Source: Thozetella sp. PMI_491 (lineage: Eukaryota > Ascomycota > Sordariomycetes > Chaetosphaeriales > Chaetosphaeriaceae). From it: a stretch of 64,000 nt of DNA. This document shows, one piece after another, positions 43,450-54,531 of the stretch. Made by a program: the position numbers and the translations under genes. Each line of letters opens with the position of its first letter. The stretch's first letter is position 1. The notes below the pieces were generated by a model that was given only the letters and a program-made list of their open reading frames with translations, ran no database searches and had not been told where the DNA came from. The stretch is from positions 627,579 to 691,578 of the forward strand of contig MU270018.1 of assembly GCA_021432635.1 (NCBI GenBank). The letters are read 5' to 3'.

Positions 43450-46089
43450 ATGGAGACGACTTTGCCGCTTCCCTTCCTCACCAGTGTCTCGGTCCCCCCC
43501 GGCCTGGGTGGACAGAAGGAGGGACTCACCCGAGAAGAGGTATCGTGCCTCGGGACTGTCTTCTTCGAGGTTGCGCCTCAGACTCTGGAGAAGATCCTTC
43601 GCTTTCTCAAGCAGCACAATGTCGAGTTCGAGCCCTACTTCGATGCTACCAGGCTGGAGTCGAAAGACGACGTGATCTCGCTCCTTGATGGGGGCGCCCG
43701 GAAGGTGTTCATCGCCCCGGAGAAACTGCCTGACTACGCCGAGTTTGGCTCTCGGGTTGCGCCAGTCGTCTCGGGAAGCAGTACGAGCATACTCGCCTTG
43801 GCCTCCGAGCACGGGCTGCTCATCACCGGCTTCGATCACACCAAATGCGAGGTCAACAAGTTCATTGAAGAGGCCAAGGCCAAGAACATTCCCAACCTGT
43901 TCATCAAGCCGGTGCCCGAGGCGAACCTAGAGCACTTCATCGACGTGGCCGCTCAGATCAAGGCAATTCCCATCCTCCCTTCGACAGGCCTAACTACCAG
44001 CAAGGACCAACCAGGGAAGCTCTCTGTGGCCAAAGTTCTAGCCTCTACTTGGACTTCGGACCGCCCAGATGGGCTGATTCCCACTGTTGTATGCGACGAG
44101 ACTGGCATCGCGCTCGGCCTGGTCTACAGCAGCGAGGAGAGCGTGGGCGAGGCCCTCAAGACGCAGACCGGCGTCTACCAGAGCAGGAAGCGGGGATTGT
44201 GGTACAAGGGAGCCACCTCCGGCGACACGCAAGAGCTGGTCAGGATCTCCCTAGACTGTGACAACGACGCCCTCAAGTTCGTGGTCAGGCAGAAGGGGCG
44301 TTTCTGCCACTTGGACCAGTCGGGCTGTTTTGGAAACCTCAGGGGGATATCAAAGCTCGAGAAGACTCTGTTATCGAGGAAAGAATCAAGCCCAGCTGGG
44401 TCCTACACCGCCAGGCTGTTCTCTGACGAGAAACTCCTACGTGCGAAGATCATGGAAGAGGCCGAGGAGCTGTGCGATGCGAAAGAGGCAAAAGACGTCG
44501 CGTTCGAGGCGGCCGATCTCATTTACTTTGCCCTCGCAAAAGCCGTCGCCTCGGGCGTAGCCCTCTCCGACATTGAAAAGAGCCTCGACGCGAAGAGTTG
44601 GAAGGTCAAGCGTAGGACCGGAGATGCAAAGGGCAAGTGGGCGGAGAAGGAGGGCATCAAGACGACCGCGGCGCCAGCCCCAGCTCCTGCTGCGCCGGCG
44701 GATGAACCCGCCTCCGACAAGATCACAATGCAGAGATACAACATTGGCTCGCCCGAGCTCGACGCTGCCCTGAAGCGGCCTTCACAGAAGTCGTCCGAGA
44801 CCATCATGAAGATCATCACCCCGATCATCGACGATGTTCGCAAGAACGGCGACAAGGCAGTCCTCTCTTATACCCACAGGTTTGAGAAGGCCACTTCGTT
44901 GACGTCGCCCGTCATCAAGGCTCCCTTTCCTGAGGCCCTAATGCAGCTGCCACCCGAGACTATCAAGGCCATCGACACATCGTACGAGAACATCCGCAAG
45001 TTCCATGCGGCGCAGAAGGAAGAGAAGCCTTTACAGGTCGAAACCATGCCGGGCGTTGTCTGCAGTCGCTTCTCCCGCCCCATTGAGGCCGTCGGTCTCT
45101 ATGTCCCGGGCGGTACCGCCGTTCTCCCCAGCACGGCGCTGATGCTGGGCGTACCCGCCATGGTGGCTGGCTGCAAGAAGATTGTGCTCGCCTCCCCGCC
45201 CCGGGCTGATGGCAGCATCACGCCTGAGATTGTCTACGTGGCCCATAAGGTCGGCGCGGAGTCCATCGTGCTGGCCGGCGGGGCCCAGGCCGTGGCAGCC
45301 ATGGCCTATGGTACCGAGAGCGTGAGCAAGGTTGACAAGATCCTCGGGCCTGGGAACCAGTTCGTCACGGCGGCCAAGATGTTCGTCAGCAACGACACCA
45401 ACGCCGGCGTAAGCATCGACATGCCGGCAGGCCCGTCCGAGGTGCTCGTCATTGCCGACAAGGACGCCAACCCGGCCTTTGTAGCGTCTGATCTCCTCTC
45501 CCAGGCGGAGCACGGCGTCGACAGCCAAGTCGTCCTGATCGCCGTCGACTTGGATGAGGCACATGTCCAGGCCATCGAGGACGAGCTTCACAAGCAAGCG
45601 ATGGCCCTTCCCCGTGTCGACATTGTCCGCGGTGCCATTGCCCACTCTGTCACCGTCCTTGTCAAGACTGTCGACGAGGCCATGGAGATCAGCAACCGCT
45701 ACGCCCCGGAGCATCTGATCCTCCAGCTCGTGAACGCCGAGCAGGTGGTTGAGAAGGTCATGAACGCCGGTAGCGTGTTCATTGGTGAATGGACGCCCGA
45801 GAGCGTCGGCGACTACTCTGCCGGCGTCAACCACTCTCTACGTATGTGCTCGGTCACTTTAACTTCGCGCAAGAATTGCAGAACTAATAGCTCTCTAGCT
45901 ACCTACGGTTTCGCTAAGCAGTACTCCGGCGTCAACCTCGGATCCTTCGTGAAGCACATCACCAGCTCGAACTTGACGGCAGAGGGCCTGCGGAACGTTG
46001 GAGATGCTGTGATGCAGCTCGCAAAGGTCGAGGAGCTCGAGGCCCACAGAAGGGCCGTCAGCATACGCCTTGAGCACATGTCAAAGTGA
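43450..46089 (+). CDS. HIS4: Trifunctional histidine biosynthesis enzyme (PRA-CH / PRA-PH / histidinol dehydrogenase)
   Basis: Two exons, 43450-45841 and 45899-46089, give 860 residues, close to Neurospora HIS-3. The intron is 57 bp (GTATGT...CTCTAG) and contains no stop in frame, so unspliced RNA would still read through. Splicing restores NHSLPTYGFAKQYSG. The ATG at 43450 (METTLPLP) is chosen because the longer frame starts with TTG. The phosphoribosyl-AMP cyclohydrolase region is about 190-320 (FVVRQKGRFCHLDQSGCFG). The phosphoribosyl-ATP pyrophosphatase region is about 330-420 (MEEAEELCDAKEAKDVAFEA). An Ala/Pro linker precedes histidinol dehydrogenase (about 440-860), which shows YVPGGTAVLPSTALM, ILGPGNQFVTAAK, DMPAGPSEVLVIAD, LSQAEHG and RYAPEHL. 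The enzyme catalyses steps 2, 3 and the final two oxidations of histidine synthesis. Called his-3 in Neurospora. Confidence 0.97.
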   Translation: METTLPLPFLTSVSVPPGLGGQKEGLTREEVSCLGTVFFEVAPQTLEKILRFLKQHNVEFEPYFDATRLESKDDVISLLDGGARKVFIAPEKLPDYAEFGSRVAPVVSGSSTSILALASEHGLLITGFDHTKCEVNKFIEEAKAKNIPNLFIKPVPEANLEHFIDVAAQIKAIPILPSTGLTTSKDQPGKLSVAKVLASTWTSDRPDGLIPTVVCDETGIALGLVYSSEESVGEALKTQTGVYQSRKRGLWYKGATSGDTQELVRISLDCDNDALKFVVRQKGRFCHLDQSGCFGNLRGISKLEKTLLSRKESSPAGSYTARLFSDEKLLRAKIMEEAEELCDAKEAKDVAFEAADLIYFALAKAVASGVALSDIEKSLDAKSWKVKRRTGDAKGKWAEKEGIKTTAAPAPAPAAPADEPASDKITMQRYNIGSPELDAALKRPSQKSSETIMKIITPIIDDVRKNGDKAVLSYTHRFEKATSLTSPVIKAPFPEALMQLPPETIKAIDTSYENIRKFHAAQKEEKPLQVETMPGVVCSRFSRPIEAVGLYVPGGTAVLPSTALMLGVPAMVAGCKKIVLASPPRADGSITPEIVYVAHKVGAESIVLAGGAQAVAAMAYGTESVSKVDKILGPGNQFVTAAKMFVSNDTNAGVSIDMPAGPSEVLVIADKDANPAFVASDLLSQAEHGVDSQVVLIAVDLDEAHVQAIEDELHKQAMALPRVDIVRGAIAHSVTVLVKTVDEAMEISNRYAPEHLILQLVNAEQVVEKVMNAGSVFIGEWTPESVGDYSAGVNHSLRMCSVTLTSRKNCRTNSSLATYGFAKQYSGVNLGSFVKHITSSNLTAEGLRNVGDAVMQLAKVEELEAHRRAVSIRLEHMSK

Positions 46090-48160
46090 TGAGGAACTTG
46101 GCGATCGCTGGAAGGCGAGCGAAGGGGCGTTAGACAAAACAAAAAGCAATGCGGAGTTTGGATACCGGAGCAGTCATGCGAACACAGAAGAGCTTTCTCA
46201 ATAAATTCATGTCTAGGCGATACTACCCCTAGGAGATTGTATTGCTTCGGTCAGCTCGTATAGCTTTTACGCGTGTTTCGTAAAACCCACTCCTCTCAAG
46301 CTTGCTTCGGGTGGAGACTAGACTCTGCCCCTCCGCGGGTCATGTTTAGGGGTCGTGTCTTGGGGTCATATCTAGGGGTCATGTCGAGGGGCCATGTCTG
46401 GGGGCTATGTTCCAGCCTAGCAGGAGTTGGATGGAACTTAGGTGGGGGGTTAAGTAAGGGATGCAAGCGCCGCGTGGGAATAACTTTAAAATGCCGAGTC
46501 GAAGATTTCCCTTAGAAAAAATGGTCTCGGGCGGCCATCTTGAATGATTGAGACAGGGCCGGACGTTTCAACGTCTAGAAAGTTGTACGTCAATACGATA
46601 GGAGGCTTCCCTGACATGAGAGTCTCCATGTTGAACTCTTGGCTCTCTCCGTACAGTATGTTCAATTGCCTCGGCAGCGCAGAGTCGTCCCTCACCCCTC
46701 ACAGGGACGGACGGGCAGTATCGACTCTCCGATGCTGAACGAGGCTCAGCGATGTGCGCGGGTCTGCGACGGGAAATAGCGGGGCGCACACCATCCCTGT
46801 CGCTTCTGTCGTCAGCCGAGAACCAATTATGCTTCTCCCGGAAGGCCCGGGGCGGCAGATCGTAGTGGGCACGCGACACTAAAGCGCGCCACCCGATCCA
46901 GGGGCGCCCCGGGCCCACTGGCACACCAGAGGCTAGAGGCGGGCGGCGGCCGCTACAAGAGCCCGGGAAGCCGCGCTGTTGGACTGCCCCCGATCAACCT
47001 ATATTTATTATATACAGCACATCTAGCAGCACTAGCAGCGCAAGACCGTCTCGAGAAGTAGGGTCGACGGGGCCCCGCGACAGGTGGGATTCTCGTAATC
47101 ATGCAGCCAGAGCAGCGATCGTGGCGGCCAAGTCAGTGTCTTCATGGAAGTGGACTCGCGGGGGGGAGGGGGGAGGGGGGTGGTTGTCTGGGATGAAGAT
47201 AGACTTTTTTAGCTGATGGAGCGTTCCACCTGCCTAAGCAGTCGAGCATCCCTCGTTCTCATGCAAATCACCGCCTATTCAGGCTCCGTCCGCTGTCAGA
47301 TCAGGCAAACCCTAGGACGGGTTTAGTATCCTTTGCACCCACGTCGCAAGGAGGCCCTGACGAGCCCGAGAGTCGATGATGAAAGCCAATGCTCTCAGGA
47401 TGCACAGGCTGCACAGGCAGCAAAGAAGCAAGAATGCGGGCATGAAACCTAGCGATCCTAACGACACAGCCCAAGACAGGGCACACCCTCCTGCGCTGGC
47501 GGCCGACGACGTCAACTCTTGTCAGGAGTTCACGTGCTGTCAGCATTTCCCAGCTTGGCCATAAAACATCGACAGAGGCTTGCGCCCTCGGCAACTCGGC
47601 CCCTTTGTGAGATCCTGCTCACCGCATCGCGTTTCTGTGCTCAAGGCGCCTCAGCCCAGCCCTGGGAGGGTCCAGCTCGACCCCGGCCAATCGCCAGCGG
47701 CACCCTGGGGGCTTGTCGTTGCGTCACCCCCCGGCCCAGGGTTAGGCGGTTGGGCGGCTGTGCGTTTTGGGGGGAATCCTTGCAGCGAGCAACATGCCAG
47801 CATGCGGCGAAGCCTGTCTTTTGCTTGTGCTAGCCTCAATCGTCATGGTGTGTCCCTGCGAGGGCAGCTTCTTTTGGCGTAGAAATAGGGGCTGTGGTGC
47901 CTATTCGGTCTCACGGGGGTTGGTACCCATCTGCAGCTCTCGCAGTTTGTTCTATTCCGGCTACCTGGAGTGGCCTGCTACCAGCTCAAGATAGTTAGCC
48001 CCTTGCCTAGCCAGTCATCCCAAGCTACCGGGCCCGGCGTCTCTGGCCGGACCCAGAGAATACAAAACCAACGCCAGGCGCAGTGTGATCACCGTCAGCC
48101 TTCCCGATATTTTTCTGTTCTGTCCTCACAATCTTCTACCTGTTTTGCGCAAAAAGCAAC
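46090..48160. other. Intergenic region (2.1 kb) with a 13-bp minisatellite
   Basis: Both flanking genes are on the plus strand, so this holds the histidine-gene terminator region and the phospholipase promoter. A six-copy 13-bp tandem repeat lies at 46338-46415, and a G-rich tract lies at 47161-47182. Small frames (46568-46924 minus, 47519-47833 plus) are unsupported. Confidence 0.55.
46338..46415. repeat. Minisatellite, six copies of a 13-bp unit
   Basis: The consensus is close to GGTCATGTCTAGG. Copies start at 46338, 46351, 46364, 46377, 46390 and 46403, all exactly 13 bp long and differing only by substitutions. The array is non-coding and lies about 250 bp after the histidine-gene stop. 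Confidence 0.9.
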
Positions 48161-50128
48161 ATGCTGCTGCGCTACGCTCTTCCCCTAGCCCTCTCTCAGG
48201 GCCTCATCGCTCACGCCGATCCTATCCCTTCCACCCACGGCTCCTCAGTAGCAATAAACCTCCCTCGCGGGCGTCCCAACTCACCCAGCGGCGGCTATGC
48301 CCCAGCGATAGTGGAATGCCCGCAAACGAAGCCATCGGTCCGCGGCGCCGGGTCCCTTTCTGCGGAAGAGACGGCATGGCTGCAGCTTCGGCGCAACGCC
48401 ACCGTGCAGCCGATGATCGACTTCCTGACCAGGGTCAACATCGCTGGCTTTGACGCCAAAACCTATGTCACGGATGCTGCGACCAAGAACCTGTCGGCTC
48501 TGCCCAACATTGGGATTGCCGTGTCTGGTGGTGGATACAGGGCGCTCATGAATGGCGCCGGCTTCGTGGCTGCAGCCGACAACCGTACAGCTGGATCCTT
48601 GTCTACCGGCGGGATCGGAGGGCTTCTGCAGGCAAGCACGTACCTCGCCGGGCTTTCTGGGGGCGGGTGGTTGGTCGGCTCCATCTTTTCGAACAACTTT
48701 AGCAGCGTGGAGGCCCTCCGGGACGGCTTCGACGATAGTAGCGTGTGGAAGTTTGACAGCTCCATCTTCCAGGGCCCCAAGAAGTCCGGTATCACCATCG
48801 TCAACCTGGCGAATTATTGGAGCGATATCTACGACCAGGTCAAGAGCAAGACTGAGGCCGGGTTCGAGACCACCATAACCGACTACTGGGGCCGCGCGCT
48901 GAGCTACCAGCTCGTGAATGCGCTTGACGGAGGCCCCGCCTATACCTTCTCGAGCATCGCGCTCGACGATGACTTCTCGGCCGGCCGCACGCCTTTTCCG
49001 ATCCTGGTGGCAGACGAACGGGCACCTGGTACTACGATCGTCTCGTTGAACGCCACCAACTTTGAATTCAATCCGTTCGAAATGGGCTCCTTTGATCCTA
49101 CCACCTTTGGCTTTGTGCCCACCAAATACATCGCGAGCAATTTCAGCGGTGGCAGGGTGCCCGAGGGCGGCAAGTGCGTTGAGGGTTTTGACCAAGCGGG
49201 CTTCGTCATGGGCACTTCAAGCTCGCTGTTCAACCAGTTCCTTCTCCAGAATATCAGTTCCGTTGCTGACGTTCCTGGTTTTGTCGTCGATGCCATCGAG
49301 GCAGTGCTGAAGGCGTTGAGCAAAGACGAGGAGGATATTGCGCGGTACATGCCTAACCCGTTTCTGGGCTATAACAATGCCACCAACCCCTCAGCGGGGG
49401 ACAGTCAACTGAGTCTTGTTGACGGTGGCGAAGATCTCCAAAACATTCCCTTGAACCCCCTCATCCAGCCGATCCGCAAGGTAGACGTCATCTTCGCTGT
49501 CGACAGCTCGGCTGATACCAATGAGTTCTGGCCGAACGGCACCGCCCTGCGAGCCAGCTACGACCGTACCAAGGGTAGCATCTCCAATGGAACGCTTTTC
49601 CCTCCCGTTCCGGATGAGAACACATTTATCAACAAGGGGCTGAATAACGGGCCAACCTTCTTTGGATGCGATGTTGGAAACTTCACGCTGTCTGCCGGCC
49701 AGACCGCGCCGCCCCTGATCGTTTATATTCCCAACGCGCCATACACGACGCTGTCAAATGTGTCCACTTTCGACCCCGAGTACCCAAATGCGCAGCGGAA
49801 CGACATCATTAAGAATGGTCTGAACTCGGCTACTCAAGGTAACGGTACACTGGATGCCTCATGGCCGACTTGTGTAGGTTGTGCAGTCATGAGCCGTAGC
49901 TGGGCAAGGACGGGCGCTACGGTGCCGGCGGCGTGCCAAGACTGCTTCAAGAAGTACTGTTGGGATGGCTCGTTGGATCAGGAGAACAAGGGACCATACT
50001 TGCCAGGTTTCAAGATTGCGAACCAGACGACCGCCTTGTCAGGGAGCACTGCTATTGGCGTAGCCGGCTACGAGTGGAGGGCCGCCGCCATCGCTGCTGG
50101 TCTCGTCGGGCTGGTGCTTGCCACGTAG
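48161..50128 (+). CDS. PLB1: Lysophospholipase / phospholipase B, GPI-anchored type
   Basis: This single-exon frame encodes 655 residues. The signal peptide is about residues 1-19 ([18 protein letters not shown]). The cPLA2-like catalytic fold is evident: SGGGYRA (Arg127) begins the domain, the nucleophile Ser166 sits in [11 protein letters not shown], and Asp421 lies in [14 protein letters not shown]. There are many Asn-X-Ser/Thr sites (for example NRT, NFS, NAT, NIS, NGT, NVS), expected for a glycosylated secreted enzyme. The C-terminus has a Cys-rich segment, a Ser/Thr/Gly spacer and a hydrophobic tail ([15 protein letters not shown]), which together indicate a GPI-anchor signal. Fungal phospholipase B removes both acyl chains from phospholipids and the remaining chain from lysophospholipids, at the cell surface or periplasm. 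Confidence 0.96.
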   Translation: MLLRYALPLALSQGLIAHADPIPSTHGSSVAINLPRGRPNSPSGGYAPAIVECPQTKPSVRGAGSLSAEETAWLQLRRNATVQPMIDFLTRVNIAGFDAKTYVTDAATKNLSALPNIGIAVSGGGYRALMNGAGFVAAADNRTAGSLSTGGIGGLLQASTYLAGLSGGGWLVGSIFSNNFSSVEALRDGFDDSSVWKFDSSIFQGPKKSGITIVNLANYWSDIYDQVKSKTEAGFETTITDYWGRALSYQLVNALDGGPAYTFSSIALDDDFSAGRTPFPILVADERAPGTTIVSLNATNFEFNPFEMGSFDPTTFGFVPTKYIASNFSGGRVPEGGKCVEGFDQAGFVMGTSSSLFNQFLLQNISSVADVPGFVVDAIEAVLKALSKDEEDIARYMPNPFLGYNNATNPSAGDSQLSLVDGGEDLQNIPLNPLIQPIRKVDVIFAVDSSADTNEFWPNGTALRASYDRTKGSISNGTLFPPVPDENTFINKGLNNGPTFFGCDVGNFTLSAGQTAPPLIVYIPNAPYTTLSNVSTFDPEYPNAQRNDIIKNGLNSATQGNGTLDASWPTCVGCAVMSRSWARTGATVPAACQDCFKKYCWDGSLDQENKGPYLPGFKIANQTTALSGSTAIGVAGYEWRAAAIAAGLVGLVLAT

Positions 50129-50829
50129 GTGCTACCTACCGCCCCCTCAAAGGCACAGATAGGCTCGTGGTTGCCATCTGTATGTTAGTTTGCTTCCTTC
50201 TTTGACTTCAGCGGCATTGGACAGTGGTACACGGCGTTCGGGTATTATAGGTTTCGGCGAGCGGCGGCGTGCTGCGGAGTTAGAGGAGAATAAGGGCTAG
50301 AGCTGAGGACATAACTTGGGGCGGTCAATTGCTTCTTCTCGAGGGCATAACAGGAAATGGCATCTCTATTGTCATGATTCTGGGGCTGTCTGAACATCAT
50401 ACTCCCCACAGTGGCGTATCTTCATAGACTCTGGTTCTGCCCTTCCTCCCGCTAGTGGTATCATGCAACGAAAAACTTGGCAACGCTAATGATGATTTTG
50501 ATAATGGCTTATGATGAGAGACGCACGAAGAGGGGAGGGGGGGTCTGGCCGTAGAAATTGTAAGGTTGATAAGATGGCCACGAGCCACGGTCGGAGGGAA
50601 CCCGCGATTAGATGGATGGTCGTGGAGGGATCGAATTGTGGGATGAATGTCGACGGAGGGAGAAATAGAAGGCAATTCCTCTGCGCTTTAGCTCTGCACT
50701 TGGAATTCCGACTGGTGTTGTTCTGACAAGCGAAAGAGCCGAGATCTCGATCTGGTGGGAGGAAACGTTTTTTTGTTTTTGGGTGCTCGTTGTCAGGAAA
50801 TGGGATGGGTGATGCAGCAAGAAGCGCCG
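50129..50829. other. Convergent 3' region, PLB / caspase-like gene
   Basis: These 701 bp between convergent stop codons are moderately AT-rich. The frame at 50486-50833 (minus) is unsupported. No RNA gene is visible. Confidence 0.5.
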
Positions 50830-52612
50830 TCATCGAAACGTATTACGGTAGGGTCCTTCTACACGCACCTCCTTGATTTCTTCAGGGAGGTTTCGGAGCC
50901 ATTCGGCCCAGTTCTCCAGGCTGATGGACTCGTCCGCCAGCTTGAACGTGAATGTCATCTGGATTCCGTTCTGAGGGGATTCAATGCCCAAGGGCATGTT
51001 CCTGACGACAGGTGCCAAGAGGACCGAAGGCAGCCTAGCGTTCCCCGACATTTGCATATGTAACGGCGATGGGAAGCTTGTGAGCACCTTCGTCTCGGGC
51101 GTGCGGTCCTGAATCATCTTAGGATAGAGCGAGAGCAGCTTGGCATGAAGCTCTGCTGCCGACAGCGGTTCCGTGTACTTCTGGCTCGCTCGGTTGCGCA
51201 GCTGCTCGGTTAGAGCTCGAGTGAAGATGCTTCGGTCGAAAAACTGCAAGTGGTCCTCGCTCGCAGATGCGGCGATCAGCTCGAGAACGCCTTGTTGGCG
51301 TACCAGCTTCGAGGACGGGTAGTAAGCGGCGTCCATGATGATGAGAGTGTCAGATCGGGCCTCCTCGAGGATCTGCTGAAGCCCGCTCCACCGAATGGCA
51401 GAGGTGGAGTCGGCGTTCTTGGAGCTGTAGCACCCATATTAGCGGGCCCCCTCCTAAGGGGTCGGTTAACGACATACCTGGCAAGAACCATCTCCCTGTT
51501 GCCGTCGAGGTAGGTATTTCCAGTATAGTAGACAATCTTCAACACATCGCGCTGGTCGCGCTTGTCCATAAAATCGGTAATTTCCCGTGAGAGCCATCTC
51601 CATGAGTTCTTGCATCCCTCGGATGAGGCCGGCGGAATGGCCTTGATATCAAACGTATAGTGGTAGCATTGTTCGAGCACGCTGCCGAACTCGTTCATAG
51701 CGTCGCGGACCTCTGGGTGGGTATCTTCCTGCCAGTGAACCAACAGGGCCTGAACGGCGACGTAGCGGCTCCGATAGGGGTCAGACAAGACCCTGTTCGC
51801 GGTGCCTTGAAGGTCGGTCCTGATGTGCTCGATGCCTGGCACCGGCGTAAACGATGCCGGCTTGTCCAAGCGAGGGCCCGAGGGCAGAGGAGTCCGGATG
51901 CGAGCCTCGCTGAGCGGTGGCCTTCCTGGGGCTTGCTGGGAGGGAGGACTATCAATGTCCATGTCCTGCGAATCATGCGCCAGGGGCTTAGGATTCAGTG
52001 GCGCGGGGCTTAGCGGGCGACCACCCGATAGATCATGAGTGCTGGGACTGTGCGATCTATACTTCCTCGCAGCTTCTTCCCATGTCATGTTGTGGTGGTT
52101 CGGATGGCACTAGACGCATGTAAGTCAGGTGATAGAGCAACGGGATGGCGGGAACCTACAGCAACACGCCTTCTCCTGCAGTCGCTGCAGGCGCCCAGCT
52201 TCCGGATCAACGCAGCCCTCTCTCTCTGCAAGGCGGACAGTGGACCAGTCCGCCTCCGGGTGGCACGCCGGTTAGCGGCGACGTCGGCGCCATCCTTGAC
52301 CGAGAAAACGGCCTGGCTGGGGAAGCTCGGCGACGCCTGCAGGCTGTACCCGGTAGCAGCGGTTTCGTTGGACAAGTTGGATGCGCTGGTGGCAATGGTA
52401 GCCAGTGTCGCGATAGTAGCGGTGGTGGAGGTGGACGAGTTGGTATCCTTCCTCATCGGAGGGGAGGCCGACTCGGCATGGCTCCCGAGCGATTCATGGT
52501 GAGACTCCCGAGGCGAGCCTGGGCTAGCGGGTTGCTGTTGCTGCGGCTGCTGGCTGGCGCGAGGCTCATCGGACTTTGGCGGGGCCTCGGCCAGGCTCGG
52601 GGCGGGATGCAT
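50830..52612 (-). CDS. Caspase-fold-like protein with apparently degenerate active site and half Zn2Cys6 motif (559 aa)
   Basis: Three exons, 52160-52612, 51478-52109 and 50830-51424 (introns of 50 and 53 bp), keep one frame. The first 120 residues are Gln/Ser/Pro-rich and disordered. A conserved block follows, with Cys142-X2-Cys145-X6-Cys152 (ACSDCRRRRVAC) then HPNHHN. This equals the first half of a Zn2Cys6 cluster and leads to MTWEEAARKYR. After a linker, about residues 255-470 resemble the fungal caspase-like domain: DVLKIVYYTGNTYLDGNREMVLAR, AIRWSGLQQILEEARSDTLIIMDAAYYPSS, then a FTRALTEQLRN helix. In active relatives the first strand ends in a Gly-His pair and the later strand in Asp-X-Cys. 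Here those positions read Gly190-type TGN (Asn349) and Asp393-Ala-Ala395, so neither catalytic residue is present. I infer a non-enzymatic pseudocaspase-like role. The family link rests on remembered motifs and is not certain. Confidence 0.75.
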
Positions 52613-53624
52613 TCTCTGACTCGGAGGTCTAATTTTGCCCCAATCCCATCATCAAAAGACGACGACGGCTGGGGAGCCTCGTATACACACTTCTTCCTCC
52701 CGAGCTGGTGCAAGTATACAGAGGCAGCCGCGGCTGTAATTCACTTGGCGCGATTGGCGAGTGTAAGCCGGAAAAGATGGGAATGGCAATCCGGGGTTCC
52801 AAGGCAAAATTGCTAGGGGGGGGGGAGGGGTGGTCGAGCACAAGCCAAAGAGAATGGGAAAAAAATTATGGAGATTGCGCCAAATGTTCGGTGAGTTCAG
52901 CAAGGTGAAAGGAGACGGCGCCGGCTGGGTAAGGGGCCAAAAAAGCGTCGAGTTAAGGTAATTATTTAGGTCAGGCCCGAGTCGGAAGCAGGTGCGCTGC
53001 TTTTTGGGCAGGGAGGACCTGAAAGGGGGGCTCGAGGTTGAGGAAAAGGTTCCTAATTGCGTGTGGTGTGGTTGCACGAGAAATGCTTCTCCCGTAGAAG
53101 AAGGCACGCTTGACCGAATGCCGAGTACGGAGGAATGGGGGGCGCGAAGCGCCTAGGCCTGCCGGGTGCCCGCCTATTCGTGACGGTGAAAAAAAGTGAC
53201 CCCCGAGGCCCAGCCGAGGATAGTCTGCGCTGGGGCCAGGCGGCGCGCGAGGGAGGACGCGGTTCAAGGTATGTACAACGGAAATAGTGCGGCAAGCCCT
53301 CTTGAGAGGGAGGGCGGGGGGGGGAGGAGGAGGGGCGTTAAAGAGCAAGGCGTTCAGGTGGGAAGGAGGGACGAGGTTAAAAAAAAAGGGACCAGGGGGT
53401 GTGGGTGGTGGGAAGGAAGCGAGGAAGAAGGAGAGTTACAACAGATGCCGGGGCCAGCTGGGAGAATGTAGGTATTTACAGGGGGGTGGCTCTTTTTTTC
53501 CCTTCCTTGGGGAACCTCGTCACGGCAGAGGGATGGACAAGGACGAGGACGAGGACGAGGGGGGTTTGCACAAGTGCGGGGCCACCGAGATGGATCCAAA
53601 CGCCGGAGGGAAGCTCGAGGTGAA

Positions 53625-53663
53625 TGGGTAATGGGTACTGGGTATTGGGTATTGGGTAATGGG
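53625..53663. repeat. Heptamer repeat TGGGTAN, five copies plus a partial
   Basis: Copies at 53625, 53632, 53639, 53646 and 53653 read TGGGTAA, TGGGTAC, TGGGTAT, TGGGTAT and TGGGTAA, then a truncated TGGG. They are similar in style to telomere-like GT-rich repeats but not the TTAGGG of filamentous fungi. Confidence 0.85.
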
Positions 53664-54156
53664 AGGGGGTGGCCGAGATAGAAAACGATCTTCGAGGTAG
53701 ATATGGATTATTGAGGGCGGGGGACGAAGGGGGGAGGGGCGGGTGCAGCAGATGCAGATATGAGCGGCGACGATGGTGATCGAGGGTCCCCTAAGGTCAA
53801 CGCCTGATTCAGAAACACGAAGCGGGAGAAGCATTGATAGAAAAAACCTGACACAGGCGCCCCGTCCGTCCTCCACCATCCGGGCGCGCCAGCACAGCAC
53901 AGCAGCAGCACACCCGTCCAGGGGACCTGAGTGAGAGGGGAGCGAGGGACCTGGGGAAAAGGGAGGAAGATCATTAGGGCCACCTCCTGGAGCCGCCGAT
54001 TAGAGTACAATATAATTTTCCCCTACACACACTCTCACACTCACACGCACACTCATATCAAGACACACATATGAACAGGACAGATACGGAGGCTGAGAGA
54101 GAGGTACACAAGACAGGCAGATAGGCAGCTGGTGGTACACACCCACATCTGTACGA

Positions 54157-54195
<39 letters not shown>

Positions 54196-54239
54196 CACCC
54201 CACACCACACCACAACACACACACACACACACACACACA
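54157..54239. repeat. Compound microsatellite (ACAG)n and (AC)n
   Basis: ACAG is repeated about 9.5 times at 54157-54194. A short CACACC-type spacer follows, then (AC)12 at 54215-54239. Together with the adjacent CT/GA-rich flanks this is probably why the assembly breaks just downstream. Confidence 0.95.
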
Positions 54240-54301
54240 TCCACAAGCCGCAAGGAGCTAAGATAATGGCAAAATAAGAACACGAACAAGGGGCGGGGGG
54301 G

Positions 54302-54531
54302 NNNNNNNNNNNNNNNNNNNNNNNNNNNNNNNNNNNNNNNNNNNNNNNNNNNNNNNNNNNNNNNNNNNNNNNNNNNNNNNNNNNNNNNNNNNNNNNNNNN
54401 NNNNNNNNNNNNNNNNNNNNNNNNNNNNNNNNNNNNNNNNNNNNNNNNNNNNNNNNNNNNNNNNNNNNNNNNNNNNNNNNNNNNNNNNNNNNNNNNNNNN
54501 NNNNNNNNNNNNNNNNNNNNNNNNNNNNNNN
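54302..54531. other. Assembly gap (230 N)
   Basis: There are 230 ambiguous bases directly after a G run (54292-54301). Frames spanning it are artefacts. Confidence 0.99.

Noticed and set aside
52145-52816. 223-codon plus-strand frame
   Set aside because: It is antisense to the first exon of the caspase-like gene, whose splice junctions and conserved motifs are convincing. The plus frame is its shadow.
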